The notes under the pieces are model-generated. The model was given only the letters and a program-made list of their open reading frames with translations, had not been told where the DNA came from and searched no databases. From positions 1 through 61,652 of the IMG/VR virus record IMGVR_UViG_3300025011_000043: 61,652 nucleotides of DNA. One strand, given 5' to 3'. The DNA comes from a virus. Made by a program: the position numbers and the translations under genes. This document shows positions 15,078-24,533 of the stretch, piece after piece. The first letter of the stretch is position 1; each line of letters starts with the position of its first letter.

Positions 15078-17423
15078 ATGGCAGTTGGCAGTTTAAATGT
15101 CGATCTCGTTTTAGACACAAGCGACATGATCGCTTCACTTAGACAATCCCAAGAAAATCTAGCAGAATTAGGGCGGCAAGCATCAAGGCAAATGACAATT
15201 ATGAGGTCTGAATTCAATACGGCCACAATGCGCATGGATGAAAATACCGATGCAACGGAACGACTAACAGCACAGCAACAGTATTTAGGACAAAGATTGG
15301 AGCAGCAGCAGTCAGTTGTTGCATTGTTGAATGATACATACCAAAGAACCGTCGCAGTTTATGGCGAAAATTCAGACGCAGCGCAAAGGCTTGCCGTCCG
15401 ACTTGCAAGGGCAACAGAAGAACAGGCTAGAACAGAGCAACAGATCCGGCAAACAAACAGGCAACTACAAGAGCAAGCTGATGCGTCAGAGGAAACCGGA
15501 CGTAGTTGGTCAGGGATGGCTGAAAGGCTGGGCAGCGTCGGGGAAAAAATGTCTACTTTTATCTCACTCCCGATTGCTGGATTTTTAGCTTTGGTAACCG
15601 AGGGGACGAAAGAATTAAGGAAAGAACTTGCTATTTTGGAAACTAATGCTGAGATGGCCGGGGCAAACCTGGAAAAAGTAAACGAGGCCTACAGAACACT
15701 TAATAGTATTCGCGACGACGATTTAGCGGCAAATGGCGAAACGATTAACGAACTCCTGGCCTCCGGTTTTAAAGGCGACGATCTGCAAAAAGCTCTTGAG
15801 GGTGTTATTGGCGCAGGAATAAAATTCAAGGATACACTTAATTTTGAAGGTATAGCTGATGGCATCCAAGAAACCCTATTTATAGGTGAAGCGGCAGGCT
15901 CTTTTCTTGAGTTGCTCGAACGTATGGGAGTAAGTATTGATGAGTTTAACGCCGGGTTGGTTGCAGCGAAAGCTAACGGGACAGAATTGCAATATGTATT
16001 AGATACTATGGCAAACTTAGGTCTGGCTGATACCTATAACGCATATCTAAAGAATAACCAGGCTATGGTTGATGGTGCAAAGGCTACATACGACATACAA
16101 AAAGCAATGGCCGATTTAGGGAAAACGATAGAACCGATTATAACTAAGTTGACGGTTGGTTTAGCTAGTTTAGTAGGATGGTTTAATCAACTACCTACAC
16201 CAGTACAGAATACAGCTCTTGTTTTTGCACTTCTAGCTGCTGCAATGGGGCCGGTGCTTTTTATGTTGGCCCAATTAATAACAGTTATACCTACAATCGC
16301 AGGTTTATTTACGACACTTGCCGGACTCCAAATAACCGGAACACTACTAACCGGACTAAGGCTCATAGTGCTAATGATAACATCTTTCGCATCCGTACTT
16401 TTACCTCAACTTGGTGCCGTATTTACAGCTGTTTTTGCAGGTCTAACGTGGCCTATCGCGGCTGTAGCGGCGGCAATCGCAGCACTGATTTATTTAGGCT
16501 ACGAGATCATTAAAAACTGGGAATCAGTCAAGCAATTCTTTGTAGACTTCGCCAAGGCAATCATGGATATTTTTCCGAGCCTTGGAGAATTATTTTCCAA
16601 AACGCTGCCGGAGCAATTTAACGGTTTTATTAACTGGTTCGCAGAACTTCCGGGTAAAATCGGAAAATATCTAAGCGAATTAGTCACTAATATACCCTAT
16701 TCGATTGGTTATGCCATAGGTGCGGCGGTAAAACTCTTAGCTGATACAGGAGAAAAAATAATACAGTGGTTTAAGGATTTACCCGGAAATATTGCAGACT
16801 CAATGATCGAGTTCAAAAACACTGTAGTTGAAAGCGCAAAGGAATTGGCAAGCGAAACATTAAATTATATCCAAGAACTACCCGGCAGAGTTAAAGATTA
16901 TTTTTCAGAAATGATTGATTCTGCAATACAGGCGGGCAAGGATTTTGTGAATGGTTTTATCGAAAGTATCAAGCATTTACCGCAAAGAATCGAGGAGTAT
17001 TTTCTGAATATCCTGGACAAAATTATCAACTTCATCCCTAACTTAATAGAATCGGCTAAGAAAATGGGCAGCGAGTTTTTGAGAGGATTTAAGGAAGGTT
17101 TGACTGGCGGGGAAATAAAAGTAAATGTAGGTGCTACGTCTGGTGTTAAACTTCCTGGATTAGCCTCCGGTGGGACATTAACATCTACTGGATCAGTTGT
17201 AGTTGGGGAGTATGGGCCCGAAATACTTAATTTACCGCGCGCCGCCTCAGTGACTCCGCTTGAGGTAAAATCGGGACAGACTCCTAGTGCTGACATAGAC
17301 TATAACCGCATGGCTACAGCTATAGCACAAGCATTAACTGGTGCCAAGTTCGTAACAGACATAAACACCGGAACCGTAAAAATGATCGTTGGCGGCATTC
17401 TTAGGAGAGAGGTGCGTAACTAA
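15078..17423 (+). CDS. Tape measure protein
   Basis: 781 residues; sets tail length and leads DNA ejection. Residues 15-140 are coiled coil (LRQSQENLAELGRQASRQM..., EEQARTEQQIRQTNRQLQEQ). A central hydrophobic zone of about 100 residues (about 376-478, including LLAAAMGPVLFMLAQLI and PIAAVAAAIAALIYLGYEI) may cross the host membrane. The C-terminus is glycine-rich (LASGGTLTSTGSVVVGEYGPEILNLPRAA), a tape-measure hallmark. The usual position is next to the G/GT chaperone pair; here a 2.2-kb cassette is inserted between. Confidence 0.93.
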   Translation: MAVGSLNVDLVLDTSDMIASLRQSQENLAELGRQASRQMTIMRSEFNTATMRMDENTDATERLTAQQQYLGQRLEQQQSVVALLNDTYQRTVAVYGENSDAAQRLAVRLARATEEQARTEQQIRQTNRQLQEQADASEETGRSWSGMAERLGSVGEKMSTFISLPIAGFLALVTEGTKELRKELAILETNAEMAGANLEKVNEAYRTLNSIRDDDLAANGETINELLASGFKGDDLQKALEGVIGAGIKFKDTLNFEGIADGIQETLFIGEAAGSFLELLERMGVSIDEFNAGLVAAKANGTELQYVLDTMANLGLADTYNAYLKNNQAMVDGAKATYDIQKAMADLGKTIEPIITKLTVGLASLVGWFNQLPTPVQNTALVFALLAAAMGPVLFMLAQLITVIPTIAGLFTTLAGLQITGTLLTGLRLIVLMITSFASVLLPQLGAVFTAVFAGLTWPIAAVAAAIAALIYLGYEIIKNWESVKQFFVDFAKAIMDIFPSLGELFSKTLPEQFNGFINWFAELPGKIGKYLSELVTNIPYSIGYAIGAAVKLLADTGEKIIQWFKDLPGNIADSMIEFKNTVVESAKELASETLNYIQELPGRVKDYFSEMIDSAIQAGKDFVNGFIESIKHLPQRIEEYFLNILDKIINFIPNLIESAKKMGSEFLRGFKEGLTGGEIKVNVGATSGVKLPGLASGGTLTSTGSVVVGEYGPEILNLPRAASVTPLEVKSGQTPSADIDYNRMATAIAQALTGAKFVTDINTGTVKMIVGGILRREVRN

Positions 17424-17770
17424 TGGCAGCACTATACACAACAGCCAATACTCTTATCACCGAGCATGTTACTTCCGTTATACCGGATTACGAAATCCAA
17501 GAGGTAGAGAACCGTCTCCTTGACGGTTCTTTTCATGTCCAAACAATCGGCCAGCCAGCGCGGACATGCGCTGTTGATTTAATTGTCACATCGACAATAG
17601 CAAAAGAAACTATAGATACTTACAAAGCAATCAAAACTCCGGTCAAGGTAACTGCTGACGGAAAATATTACATAGGCACAATTCGCGGATTACCACAGTG
17701 GACGAAAAATGCACCCGGTATTTATCAAACAAGCCTTGTCCTTCTGGTGACTGAGGAGGGATCGGTTTAA
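17423..17770 (+). CDS. Tail protein after tape measure
   Basis: 115 residues, ATG overlapping the tape measure stop by one base. Beta-rich (EIQEVENRLLDGSFHVQTIGQPARTCAVDLIV...YIGTIRGLPQWTKNAPGIYQTSLVLLV). Similar small beta proteins at this place contribute to the distal tail in Gram-positive siphoviruses; role inferred from order. Confidence 0.6.
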   Translation: MAALYTTANTLITEHVTSVIPDYEIQEVENRLLDGSFHVQTIGQPARTCAVDLIVTSTIAKETIDTYKAIKTPVKVTADGKYYIGTIRGLPQWTKNAPGIYQTSLVLLVTEEGSV

Positions 17771-18234
17771 TGCTTGATATCCCGGAGGAAATCCTGGAAC
17801 GTATCCAAAAACTAAATCAAACTAATTACGAAAACGCAGATCCTCGTATGGAGGCAGTTATAATCAAGGCAAACAGAACTCTGGACATACAAACAATTCA
17901 GTCCGGCACCTTGGGTAGTATTGACTTGGTCCCGAAAATAGTCGATTCTATTGTAACTGAAATATGGATTATTGCTGTCGTAAGTGGTCAGGCCGTGGTA
18001 AATGTCTACACATACTCTGACGCTATAGATTTTACCACCCCCGACAGAACGTTCACCCTGACAACAGAGGAAGCAAGCGCGAAGGTTCGGGATGTGTCGA
18101 TAACCTTTGATGGTGCAAATCCTTGGCTGTTTTGGGTAGAACGTGGTGTTAGTTACGACAAAATTTGGACTGTACTATGGGACGGTACCGGAGCGCAACC
18201 GGCAGGGACAGAATTGGTTGCAATTACTAGATAA
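17770..18234 (+). CDS. Tail tip-associated hypothetical protein
   Basis: 154 residues, overlapping the previous stop by one base. N-terminus ILERIQKLNQTNYENADPRMEAVIIKANRTLDIQTI resembles the starts of phage tail-tip or receptor-binding proteins carrying a beta-propeller-like half (DVSITFDGANPWLFWVERGVSYDKIWTVLWDGTG). Conserved in position; biochemical role not visible. Confidence 0.5.
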   Translation: MLDIPEEILERIQKLNQTNYENADPRMEAVIIKANRTLDIQTIQSGTLGSIDLVPKIVDSIVTEIWIIAVVSGQAVVNVYTYSDAIDFTTPDRTFTLTTEEASAKVRDVSITFDGANPWLFWVERGVSYDKIWTVLWDGTGAQPAGTELVAITR

Positions 18235-18329
18235 TGCTGTTACAATGTTCTTGTAGTGGGAGTGTCGACGCTCCGGGCGGTACCCGCCGCCCATACTGCA
18301 AATAAAAGGGGCTACTTGGGAGGTAGATT
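18235..18329 (+). other. Structured intergenic segment
   Basis: Two GC hairpins (GGAG...CTCC and GGCGG-TAC-CCGCC) sit inside a weak outer pairing (AGTGGG with CCCATACT). No open frame. It could be a leader or attenuator for 18330. Confidence 0.4.
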
Positions 18330-18563
18330 ATGTTGCGTGAAATTGAAATGTTAAAAGAAAGTAAAGAAAGCATTGAAAAAGTTTTTACTCAATTAGTAGG
18401 TGTATTATCTCCTGTTTTTCAGAAGCTGATGGAAGATATGAATTGCATTTTAAGAAATATGCGATTAAAACTAAGTAAAGAATATATAGAAGCTGGCAGT
18501 CCTTACGGAGAAAATGACGAGGGAATGTTGCGGTGGATTAAAGAGCGATATGAGATAATTTAA
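18330..18563 (+). CDS. Hypothetical helical protein
   Basis: 77 residues from ATG behind GGGAGG. Amphipathic helices (MLKESKESIEKVFTQLVGVLSPVFQKLMEDMNCIL) and an acidic/aromatic end (EGMLRWIKERYEII). No family recognised. Bounded downstream by a strong terminator. Confidence 0.55.
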   Translation: MLREIEMLKESKESIEKVFTQLVGVLSPVFQKLMEDMNCILRNMRLKLSKEYIEAGSPYGENDEGMLRWIKERYEII

Positions 18564-18600
18564 TATAAAAAAGCACTCCTTCGGGGGTGTTTTTTTATAT
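18563..18600. terminator. Intrinsic terminator
   Basis: A 13-bp stem (AAAAAAGCACTCC with GGGGGTGTTTTTT, three-base loop) followed by T-rich sequence. Confidence 0.85.
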
Positions 18601-18620
18601 TTCTGAAATGAGGTGATAAT

Positions 18621-20585
18621 GTGGCAACAGTAATTTCAACTCCGGCAGAGCTTGACGCAATACGATCTGACCTTGCTGGTGATTACGTCCTGGGCGCTGA
18701 CATAGACCTAGCAGGATATGCAAACTGGGAACCGATAGGTACAGAATTAACACCTTTTACTGGAAAAATTGACGGATCTGTATACGACATATCAAACTTG
18801 ACCATTGACCGAGCGACTACTGACAATGTCGGTCTATTCGGTGTCTGTGAATTTAATGTGCTGGACAATAATCCGAATCTAATAAATATTACCATTACAG
18901 GTGTTAACGTCACAGGGAAAGATAACGTCGGTGCGCTGGCCGGTAAAATAACGACAAACCAGCAGGTATCACCGGAATTTGATTTGGCTTTGAATTGTTC
19001 TTCTGCCGGAGCAGTCGTTGGTGCCTCTAATGTCGGCGGTCTGATCGGTTTAGTTGAGGGCCCGGACAATGACGTTTTTGACGAGTACGACCCTATGGCT
19101 GGTTGTATCAATACTTGCTTCTCCGCAGCAGCGGTGTCAGGTAGCGGGAATAATATAGGCGGGCTAATTGGTCAAACAAAAGATATAAAAGCTTATAAAT
19201 CACATGCGTCCGGTGCTGTTGCTGGTGGCAATGTTGTCGGAGGACTGATTGGTTTAGAGGCAGGGAACGCCTTTAACGAGTTATGCTATGCCCTGGGAAA
19301 TGTAGCGGGAACAAAGGTTGCCGGGGGATTGGTGGGGGCGCATTTAGGAAGATCGCTATTGAAAAAATCCTATGCCGAAGGTGATGTTACCGGCACTGAG
19401 GATTATGCCGAGCCAGAAATTTGGGATACAAGTATGCTTGGCATTGGTGGACTTGTTGGATTTACAATCTTTGAGGGAATAGACAGATGCTACGCTTTGG
19501 GTGACGTAGTCGGATTTCACCGTGTCGGTGGTCTAGTTGGTGCAGGAACCGGCGGAGGATACCGTTCACCAAACATTCAAAGCTCATTTGCCCAGGGTAA
19601 TGTATCCGGAGTCAGTCAGGTCGGTGGTCTTATAGGGTATGTGTTCCCAAGTTATTTAGATTTTAGAGATATATATTGCACTGGTTCGGTCACAGCAACA
19701 CGAAACAAGGGCGCTATTATCGGCCTTCGTGGCGCTCCGTACTTCCCTAATGACCCGATAGGTGAAGTCATTTATCAATCACCGGCATATTACAACTCAG
19801 ACACAAACACAGCTCCAAATACCAATGGGGGCGAAGGTAAAACCACTGCTGAATTGCAGCTAGAAGAAACGTATACAGAGGACTGGATGTCGTTTGATTA
19901 TTACTTTGTGATTGATCTGGACGAAAGCACTTACCCTATTTTGAAGGTATTCTATGACCCGCTTGGGATAGTTATTTCAGCGGTTAAAGGCACGACAGCG
20001 CAAGGGCTTGTTTGTGCCTACACGATTGATGGAGTAGCTTATTACCGAAAATTTGACGGTGTATCCTGGGCGGCAGAGGTTGAGGTGGATGACCTGCCTA
20101 CCGGAGTCGATACCCTGAACACGTTTAAAACCAACGATGATCGTATAGGCTTTGTGACTGACGTTGACGGTGTCATGAGTTGGGCGTTAACCCAGCAGGA
20201 TAGCTTGACCGTCGAATATACCAAAACACTACCTCCCGGCACTGGCGGCAATCTAATCCAAACTACCGATGATACACCAAAACTATACTTTGTCAACGCT
20301 GTGCAGTCACTTTCAAAATCAGACGCAGTTTTTTCTGGTGATTGGTCTGCTCTTGCGTTTGGTGCTGTAACCAACATGGCCTCTGACAACTATATCTCCA
20401 AACTGATTGCAAAGCACTTTGACGGTAAAACTTGGCTTGCTTGGCGTTCCAGAGGGCAACATAGGATTTTATCCCAGGACGAGGCAGCTGACGTAGGGGA
20501 AACGCTACAGCTAATTAGTGGCAGTATTACACTTCGGCAGGATACTCCGGTTGTGCAAGTTACTTTAGAAATACCGAGTTTTTAG
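18621..20585 (+). CDS. GLUG-repeat adhesin-like tail protein
   Basis: 654 residues; GTG behind GAGGTG. Residues 1-60 (ISTPAELDAIRSDLAGDYVLGADIDLAGYANWEPIG) are the classic start of GLUG-repeat proteins. Repeated VGGLIG/IGGLVGF units run from about 85 to 370 in a beta-solenoid. From about 450 a beta domain follows (AQGLVCAYTIDGVAYYRKFDGVSWAAEVEVDDLP). It probably binds the cell surface as a receptor-binding or tail fibre protein. Confidence 0.75.
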   Translation: MATVISTPAELDAIRSDLAGDYVLGADIDLAGYANWEPIGTELTPFTGKIDGSVYDISNLTIDRATTDNVGLFGVCEFNVLDNNPNLINITITGVNVTGKDNVGALAGKITTNQQVSPEFDLALNCSSAGAVVGASNVGGLIGLVEGPDNDVFDEYDPMAGCINTCFSAAAVSGSGNNIGGLIGQTKDIKAYKSHASGAVAGGNVVGGLIGLEAGNAFNELCYALGNVAGTKVAGGLVGAHLGRSLLKKSYAEGDVTGTEDYAEPEIWDTSMLGIGGLVGFTIFEGIDRCYALGDVVGFHRVGGLVGAGTGGGYRSPNIQSSFAQGNVSGVSQVGGLIGYVFPSYLDFRDIYCTGSVTATRNKGAIIGLRGAPYFPNDPIGEVIYQSPAYYNSDTNTAPNTNGGEGKTTAELQLEETYTEDWMSFDYYFVIDLDESTYPILKVFYDPLGIVISAVKGTTAQGLVCAYTIDGVAYYRKFDGVSWAAEVEVDDLPTGVDTLNTFKTNDDRIGFVTDVDGVMSWALTQQDSLTVEYTKTLPPGTGGNLIQTTDDTPKLYFVNAVQSLSKSDAVFSGDWSALAFGAVTNMASDNYISKLIAKHFDGKTWLAWRSRGQHRILSQDEAADVGETLQLISGSITLRQDTPVVQVTLEIPSF

Positions 20586-20603
20586 GGCGGGAGGTGATTC
20601 GGG

Positions 20604-22220
20604 ATGATTGGTGTTAAATTTAAAGGTACGACTGGCAGTTATATAGATTTTGGTCGATCATCTGACTATAACCTTCAAAATTTCACGTTAGTTTTTGAAA
20701 TATTTGTTCCAAGTGCAGTATCACCTGAAGGAACTATATTCTTCTGTAATTCTGTGAAATGGGGATTTTCTAACCAGCGTTCTGGTTATTATATGGCGTT
20801 AAGTAGCAATAGCGTACCCCAATTTGCATTTCTTACAGCGTCTAATGCCGGTGATGTTGATTATGGTCATTACGCAACGAGTCCAGATAGTATACCTACG
20901 GATAGACCTGTTTCCGTGATTGCTACTTTGACGAACGGCAGAAAAGGTCGGATATATGTTGATGGGGTACTAAAAGGTGAATCAATAACAACAACTGAAG
21001 CAGTACAATATACTAGCTCAGGTGGGGCAACTGCAATGGGTTTGGTGTGGGAGGAAATTTCTATAAAAAACATGCCATACCCAGGCATTATTGGATATGC
21101 AAGGCTATATAACAGGGTTCTTAGTGATGCAGAGATATTACAAGCTAAAAATGGAACTAGGTTAATGGATGGTCTGGTCGCTGAGTGGATGTTAGACGAA
21201 GGTAGCGGAACAACTGCTTATGATACTTTTGGTACAAGAGATGGAACAATAGTAAATGCAGATTGGGTGATTTATGAAGAGCCTGTGCCAGATGAAATAA
21301 TACCCAACTACCCGCCAGCCTCAAAAATACAGTTAAGATTCAAGGCAGGAGACAGCGATCCATTACCGATGGGTATATATTATGTTGACAGGATGCAGTT
21401 CGAAGTTGGTCAAGGGAGTGCCAGCGTAGATGCCCGAAACTCAATCGGAAAATATCTCAAAGACCAGACTTTCGATGAGAGAAATATTTACACTCCAACG
21501 ACGGTACAAGCTTTACTTACTCAAATCCTCACGGGCGCAGGCATAACTAACTACCATGTCGGAGCCGAAACAACCGAGCTAGGCATGGAATTTTCACCAA
21601 GTCAGGACATCATGAGCGGCATCAACGACGTTTTAACGACCGTCAGGGACTGGCAGATTCGAGAGGAAATAGCTGACGGTAAAGTAGTTGTGGCAGAGAG
21701 AACAGACGCAGCGTTTACGCAACTGGGGAAGTACACATTCTATCGAAGTAAGGACGTTTTTTCAAGGTCAGTTACTAAAGACGATGGGCAAACCTATGGC
21801 CGGGTGTGTGTGCATACCTCAGATTTTGCGGTCAAAGTATATAGGCCTGTATCATCGTCGCTTGGCTGGCTACCTCCGGCACAGAAAACACTATACCAAC
21901 AGGCACCGGATGGCACAACTCCGATGGCAGCGGCGGCTTTAGCCACTGAGATAGCTGAACAACTTAGCAATTCCGGAGAAGTTGAAGAATTCGTTGGCCC
22001 TATCAGACCACAACTGATGCCCGGAGATCAGGCCGAGATTATTGACGATGACGGTCCGAGATTGGTGGGCGTTATCACAACGGTCACACATGGCTTTGGC
22101 TTGGATGGGTTTTATACCAGTTTTACCGTTGATTCGGGCGGTAAGATTAATAAGCCACAACTATCTGACTATTTAAGGCAGATTTCGGCGGGGACAGTTA
22201 AATCTAAGATTACGTCTTAG
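20604..22220 (+). CDS. LamG domain fused to baseplate/tail-associated protein
   Basis: 538 residues from ATG behind GGGAGGTG. Residues 1-205 are a LamG/concanavalin domain (VKFKGTTGSYIDFGRSSDYNLQNFTLVFEIF ... GYARLYNRVLSDAEILQAKNG, then MDGLVAEWMLDEGSG). Residues 235-538 resemble tail-hub proteins of the late-control D / XkdQ type (IQLRFKAGD..YYVDRMQFEVGQGSASVDARNSIGKYLKDQTF ... MPGDQAEIIDDDGPRLVGVITTVTHGF). A carbohydrate-binding N-terminus in place of the expected hub N-terminal part is unusual. Confidence 0.7.
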   Translation: MIGVKFKGTTGSYIDFGRSSDYNLQNFTLVFEIFVPSAVSPEGTIFFCNSVKWGFSNQRSGYYMALSSNSVPQFAFLTASNAGDVDYGHYATSPDSIPTDRPVSVIATLTNGRKGRIYVDGVLKGESITTTEAVQYTSSGGATAMGLVWEEISIKNMPYPGIIGYARLYNRVLSDAEILQAKNGTRLMDGLVAEWMLDEGSGTTAYDTFGTRDGTIVNADWVIYEEPVPDEIIPNYPPASKIQLRFKAGDSDPLPMGIYYVDRMQFEVGQGSASVDARNSIGKYLKDQTFDERNIYTPTTVQALLTQILTGAGITNYHVGAETTELGMEFSPSQDIMSGINDVLTTVRDWQIREEIADGKVVVAERTDAAFTQLGKYTFYRSKDVFSRSVTKDDGQTYGRVCVHTSDFAVKVYRPVSSSLGWLPPAQKTLYQQAPDGTTPMAAAALATEIAEQLSNSGEVEEFVGPIRPQLMPGDQAEIIDDDGPRLVGVITTVTHGFGLDGFYTSFTVDSGGKINKPQLSDYLRQISAGTVKSKITS

Positions 22221-22284
22221 GTATACAAAAAGTATACAAGTATACCTATGTATACCTCAGTAAAATCAAGGCACGAAAGTATAC
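22221..22284 (+). repeat. Cluster of five GTATAC palindromes
   Basis: GTATAC at 22221, 22232, 22240, 22250 and 22279; the last three read GTATACCT. They lie between the tail-tip stop and the holin ribosome site. Possible operator or RNA-processing element. A GGTATAC...GTATACC inverted repeat recurs at 61090-61115. Confidence 0.7.
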
Positions 22285-22325
22285 CTCCAAACGGGGGTTA
22301 TTTTAATTTAAACAGGAGGTGCAAG

Positions 22326-22745
22326 ATGGAAAATTCTTTTAAAACTTTAGCAGCAGTAAGTGGGGCGGCAGTATCGTTTTTCTTTGGTGGCTGGTCAACG
22401 CTGCTTGGGGTGTTGCTGGCCTTTGTGGTCATGGACTACCTATCAGGCATGGTGGCGGCTGCCATCGAAGGAGTGCTGTCAAGCTCCGTAGGACTTCGCG
22501 GAATAGCCCGAAAAGTTTTTATTTTCGGCATGGTGGCAGTTGCCCACCTGGTCGATACAGCTATTGCAGACGGCCATGTTTTTCGGGATGCAACGATATT
22601 TTTCTACCTGGCTAACGAGCTTTTGAGCATAGTCGAAAATTCCGGCCGCATTGGTCTGCCGGTGCCTGATATTATCAGGCAGGCTGTGGAGATTTTGAAA
22701 GGAAAGTCTAAGGAGGTAGGCAAAGATGAAAATAAAACCGTTTAA
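22326..22745 (+). CDS. Holin (phage_holin_4/Cph1 type)
   Basis: 139 residues from ATG 22326 behind CAGGAGGTG. Pattern WSTLLGVLLAFVVMDYLSGMVAAAIEG with LRGIARKVFIFGMVAVAHLVDTAI and FFYLANELLSIVENSGRIGLPVP is diagnostic of this toxin-secretion/lysis holin family. Three membrane segments form holes that release the endolysin encoded next; the genes overlap by 20 bases. Confidence 0.9.
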   Translation: MENSFKTLAAVSGAAVSFFFGGWSTLLGVLLAFVVMDYLSGMVAAAIEGVLSSSVGLRGIARKVFIFGMVAVAHLVDTAIADGHVFRDATIFFYLANELLSIVENSGRIGLPVPDIIRQAVEILKGKSKEVGKDENKTV

Positions 22746-23325
22746 CTGGGGCGACAGAACAAAGCATTTTATCCCGCTGAAAGCTGTCAACTATCTGGTT
22801 ATACACCATACCGAAAGCCATGACGTACCTGCCACAGAGATCGATAAATGGCACAAAGACGGTAGAGGCTGGCTTGGTATCGGGTACCATTTTTTAATCA
22901 GAACTGACGGAAGTATAGAGCAGGGCAGGCCTGAGAACGTTGTCGGGGCGCATACCCTTAATTATAACAGCCAGTCAATTGGTATTTGTTTGACAGGTAA
23001 GTTTATGACTAACAAGCCTACGCCTGCACAAATGGATGCGTTGGAGGAATTGTTGACAGCCCTCCGGGGTAGGCACCCACAAGCCAAGATAGTCAGGCAC
23101 GGGGATTTGCAAGCCACATCTTGTCCAGGTAGTTTATTTCCCTGGCAGGAATTACAGGACAGGCTTAACCGGCCCGATGATGCCGTTAGTGTTATTGCCG
23201 GTGGTCAGAAACTTGCCGGTAAGTTGATTGACGGTCAAACATGGATCCCGCTACGGCCAGTTTTAGAGGCTTTGGGACATAAAGTTACCTGGGACGGTGA
23301 GACTAGAAAGGTTACGGTGGAATAA
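22726..23325 (+). CDS. Endolysin: N-acetylmuramoyl-L-alanine amidase
   Basis: 199 residues. Residues 15-145 are an Amidase_2/PGRP domain: zinc ligands in LVIHHTES (about 25-32) and HGDLQATSCPG (about 124-134), with GIGYHFLIRTDGSIEQGRP between. Residues 150-199 form a copper-amine-oxidase-N-like domain (VIAGGQKLAGKLIDGQTWIPLRPVLEALGHKVTWDGETRKVTV), common in wall proteins of Negativicutes and clostridia, and likely wall-binding. Confidence 0.92.
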   Translation: MKIKPFNWGDRTKHFIPLKAVNYLVIHHTESHDVPATEIDKWHKDGRGWLGIGYHFLIRTDGSIEQGRPENVVGAHTLNYNSQSIGICLTGKFMTNKPTPAQMDALEELLTALRGRHPQAKIVRHGDLQATSCPGSLFPWQELQDRLNRPDDAVSVIAGGQKLAGKLIDGQTWIPLRPVLEALGHKVTWDGETRKVTVE

Positions 23326-23326
23326 T

Positions 23327-23599
23327 ATGCCTAAAGCAGAGGAATTAAAAAATCAGAGCGGTGAATTTGGCGGTTATATAATATTTTGCCCAGGGTGCAA
23401 TACTCACCACTTATTCGATAGCAGATGGAGTTTTAACGGAGATTTTGAAAAACCCACATTTTCACCATCTATGCTGGTAAATAATCATGACCCAAAATCA
23501 AGGTGCCACAGTTTTGTTGCGGATGGAAAAATACAGTTTTTGAATGACTGTTTCCACCGCTATGCGGGCAAAACATTGGATCTGGAAGATATAGAATAG
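23327..23599 (+). CDS. DUF6527-like zinc-ribbon protein
   Basis: 90 residues from ATG 23327. GGYIIFCPGCNTHHLFDSRWSFNGDFEKPTFSPSMLVNN...RCHSFVADGKIQFLNDCFHRYAGKTLDL matches the phage DUF6527 pattern (CPGC..H.f....W.f.gd...PTFsPSl). Cys/His residues suggest zinc binding. Last gene of the lysis group, before a terminator. Confidence 0.8.
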   Translation: MPKAEELKNQSGEFGGYIIFCPGCNTHHLFDSRWSFNGDFEKPTFSPSMLVNNHDPKSRCHSFVADGKIQFLNDCFHRYAGKTLDLEDIE

Positions 23600-23630
23600 T
23601 TAAAAATAGCATAACGCGAATTACTTTCAT

Positions 23631-23660
23631 GCCTTCCCTAACCGGAGGGCTTTTTTATTT
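23631..23660 (+). terminator. Terminator of the late operon
   Basis: GCCTTCC-CTAACC-GGAGGGC followed by TTTTTTATTTT. Confidence 0.88.
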
Positions 23661-23729
23661 TGCCCTGCAAGCCGCGTATTTGCTGGGTTTTTAGATTTTC
23701 TATTCGGTGAAATATTTCTCTGAAAGGTG

Positions 23730-23780
23730 TTGACATCCCGAATAAGGGATGCTATAATAAGTTATACCCGAAAACGGGAC
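23730..23780 (+). promoter_or_regulatory. Rightward promoter with two operator copies
   Basis: TTGACA (23730-23735), 17 bases, TATAAT (23753-23758). CCCGAATAAGGGAT (23737-23750) lies in the spacer, and a sister copy CCCGAAAACGGGAC (23767-23780) lies just past the start point. Both are palindromic CCCG-N-GGG sites spaced 30 bp apart, as for a repressed promoter. Confidence 0.85.
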
Positions 23781-23809
23781 GGAAAATAAACAGCCGGGAG
23801 GGCGAACAA

Positions 23810-24205
23810 ATGAAAATCAACAGAAGCCAGATTATGAAAAGAGCACACGAAATAGCAAAAACTTTGGTTGGCGACTGGTACGCTAGATTAGCTTTAGCCC
23901 TCCGCCAGGCTTGGATGGAGGCAAAGACTATCGTGACTAAGGCAATAGAAACTGCAGCTAAAGTAAAATGCGGATTAACCGGAGTAGTAGTAACCGAGTG
24001 TTACGAAATCAAGGATACACTTAAAATAGCTGGATTTTATTACTTAGACAAAACCTGGAGAATGGACACACCGCAGGAAATTATTAAAACTAAGGACCAA
24101 GAAAAAGGAATGGCTTTCTTAGCTGCAGGACTTAAAAAGGCTATAGCAGCAGGCGCAAAACCGGCAGGCGACCAAGTAACCCAGTACGTTTTAACTCTTA
24201 TCTAA
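23810..24205 (+). CDS. Accessory protein with IMKRAHEIAK N-terminal module
   Basis: 131 residues from ATG behind GGGAGGG. Residues 8-45 (IMKRAHEIAKTLVGDWYAR then LALALRQAWMEAK) are a helical module shared almost unchanged with the leftward gene 27494-27904; the C-terminal parts differ (here LTGVVVTECYEIKDTLKIAGFYYLDKTW). This N-terminal module is widespread on small proteins of Firmicutes plasmids, ICEs and phages, of unknown role. Sole gene directly after the operator-controlled promoter. Confidence 0.7.
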   Translation: MKINRSQIMKRAHEIAKTLVGDWYARLALALRQAWMEAKTIVTKAIETAAKVKCGLTGVVVTECYEIKDTLKIAGFYYLDKTWRMDTPQEIIKTKDQEKGMAFLAAGLKKAIAAGAKPAGDQVTQYVLTLI

Positions 24206-24254
24206 ATAATTAGGATGGCCGGGAGCCAATCCCGGCAGAGGGAGGGTTTTATAG

Positions 24255-24533
24255 ATGCAGTTTATCGTATATGAGGGCGACGTTATACTGTTTGATGGTG
24301 TCAATATACCAGATGCAGTTACAGGTTTGTTATACGCATACGGTCAAGACTGGATTGTAGTTGATGCAGCGGACGAGGGTGACGCATTAGATCAGGCAAA
24401 ACTTTTTGATGCTGGGCAGCATCCGGCAAATACTGAAATGACTTTATTTGCTGCAACGTTTACCAGTATGTATAAAAATAACGAGGCAGCAGCTCTGGCT
24501 TGGGCAGGTTGGGAAATCCCACTGGGAAAGTAG
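24255..24533 (+). CDS. Hypothetical protein, probable frameshift partner of HTH domain
   Basis: 92 residues from ATG behind GGGAGGG. Acidic, beta/alpha (MQFIVYEGDVILFDGVNIPDAVTGLLYAYGQDWIVVDAADEGDALDQAKLF), ending ALAWAGWEIPLGK at a TAG that directly follows GGGAAAG. The -1 frame continues into an HTH domain (see 24500). No family recognised for the first part. Confidence 0.6.
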   Translation: MQFIVYEGDVILFDGVNIPDAVTGLLYAYGQDWIVVDAADEGDALDQAKLFDAGQHPANTEMTLFAATFTSMYKNNEAAALAWAGWEIPLGK

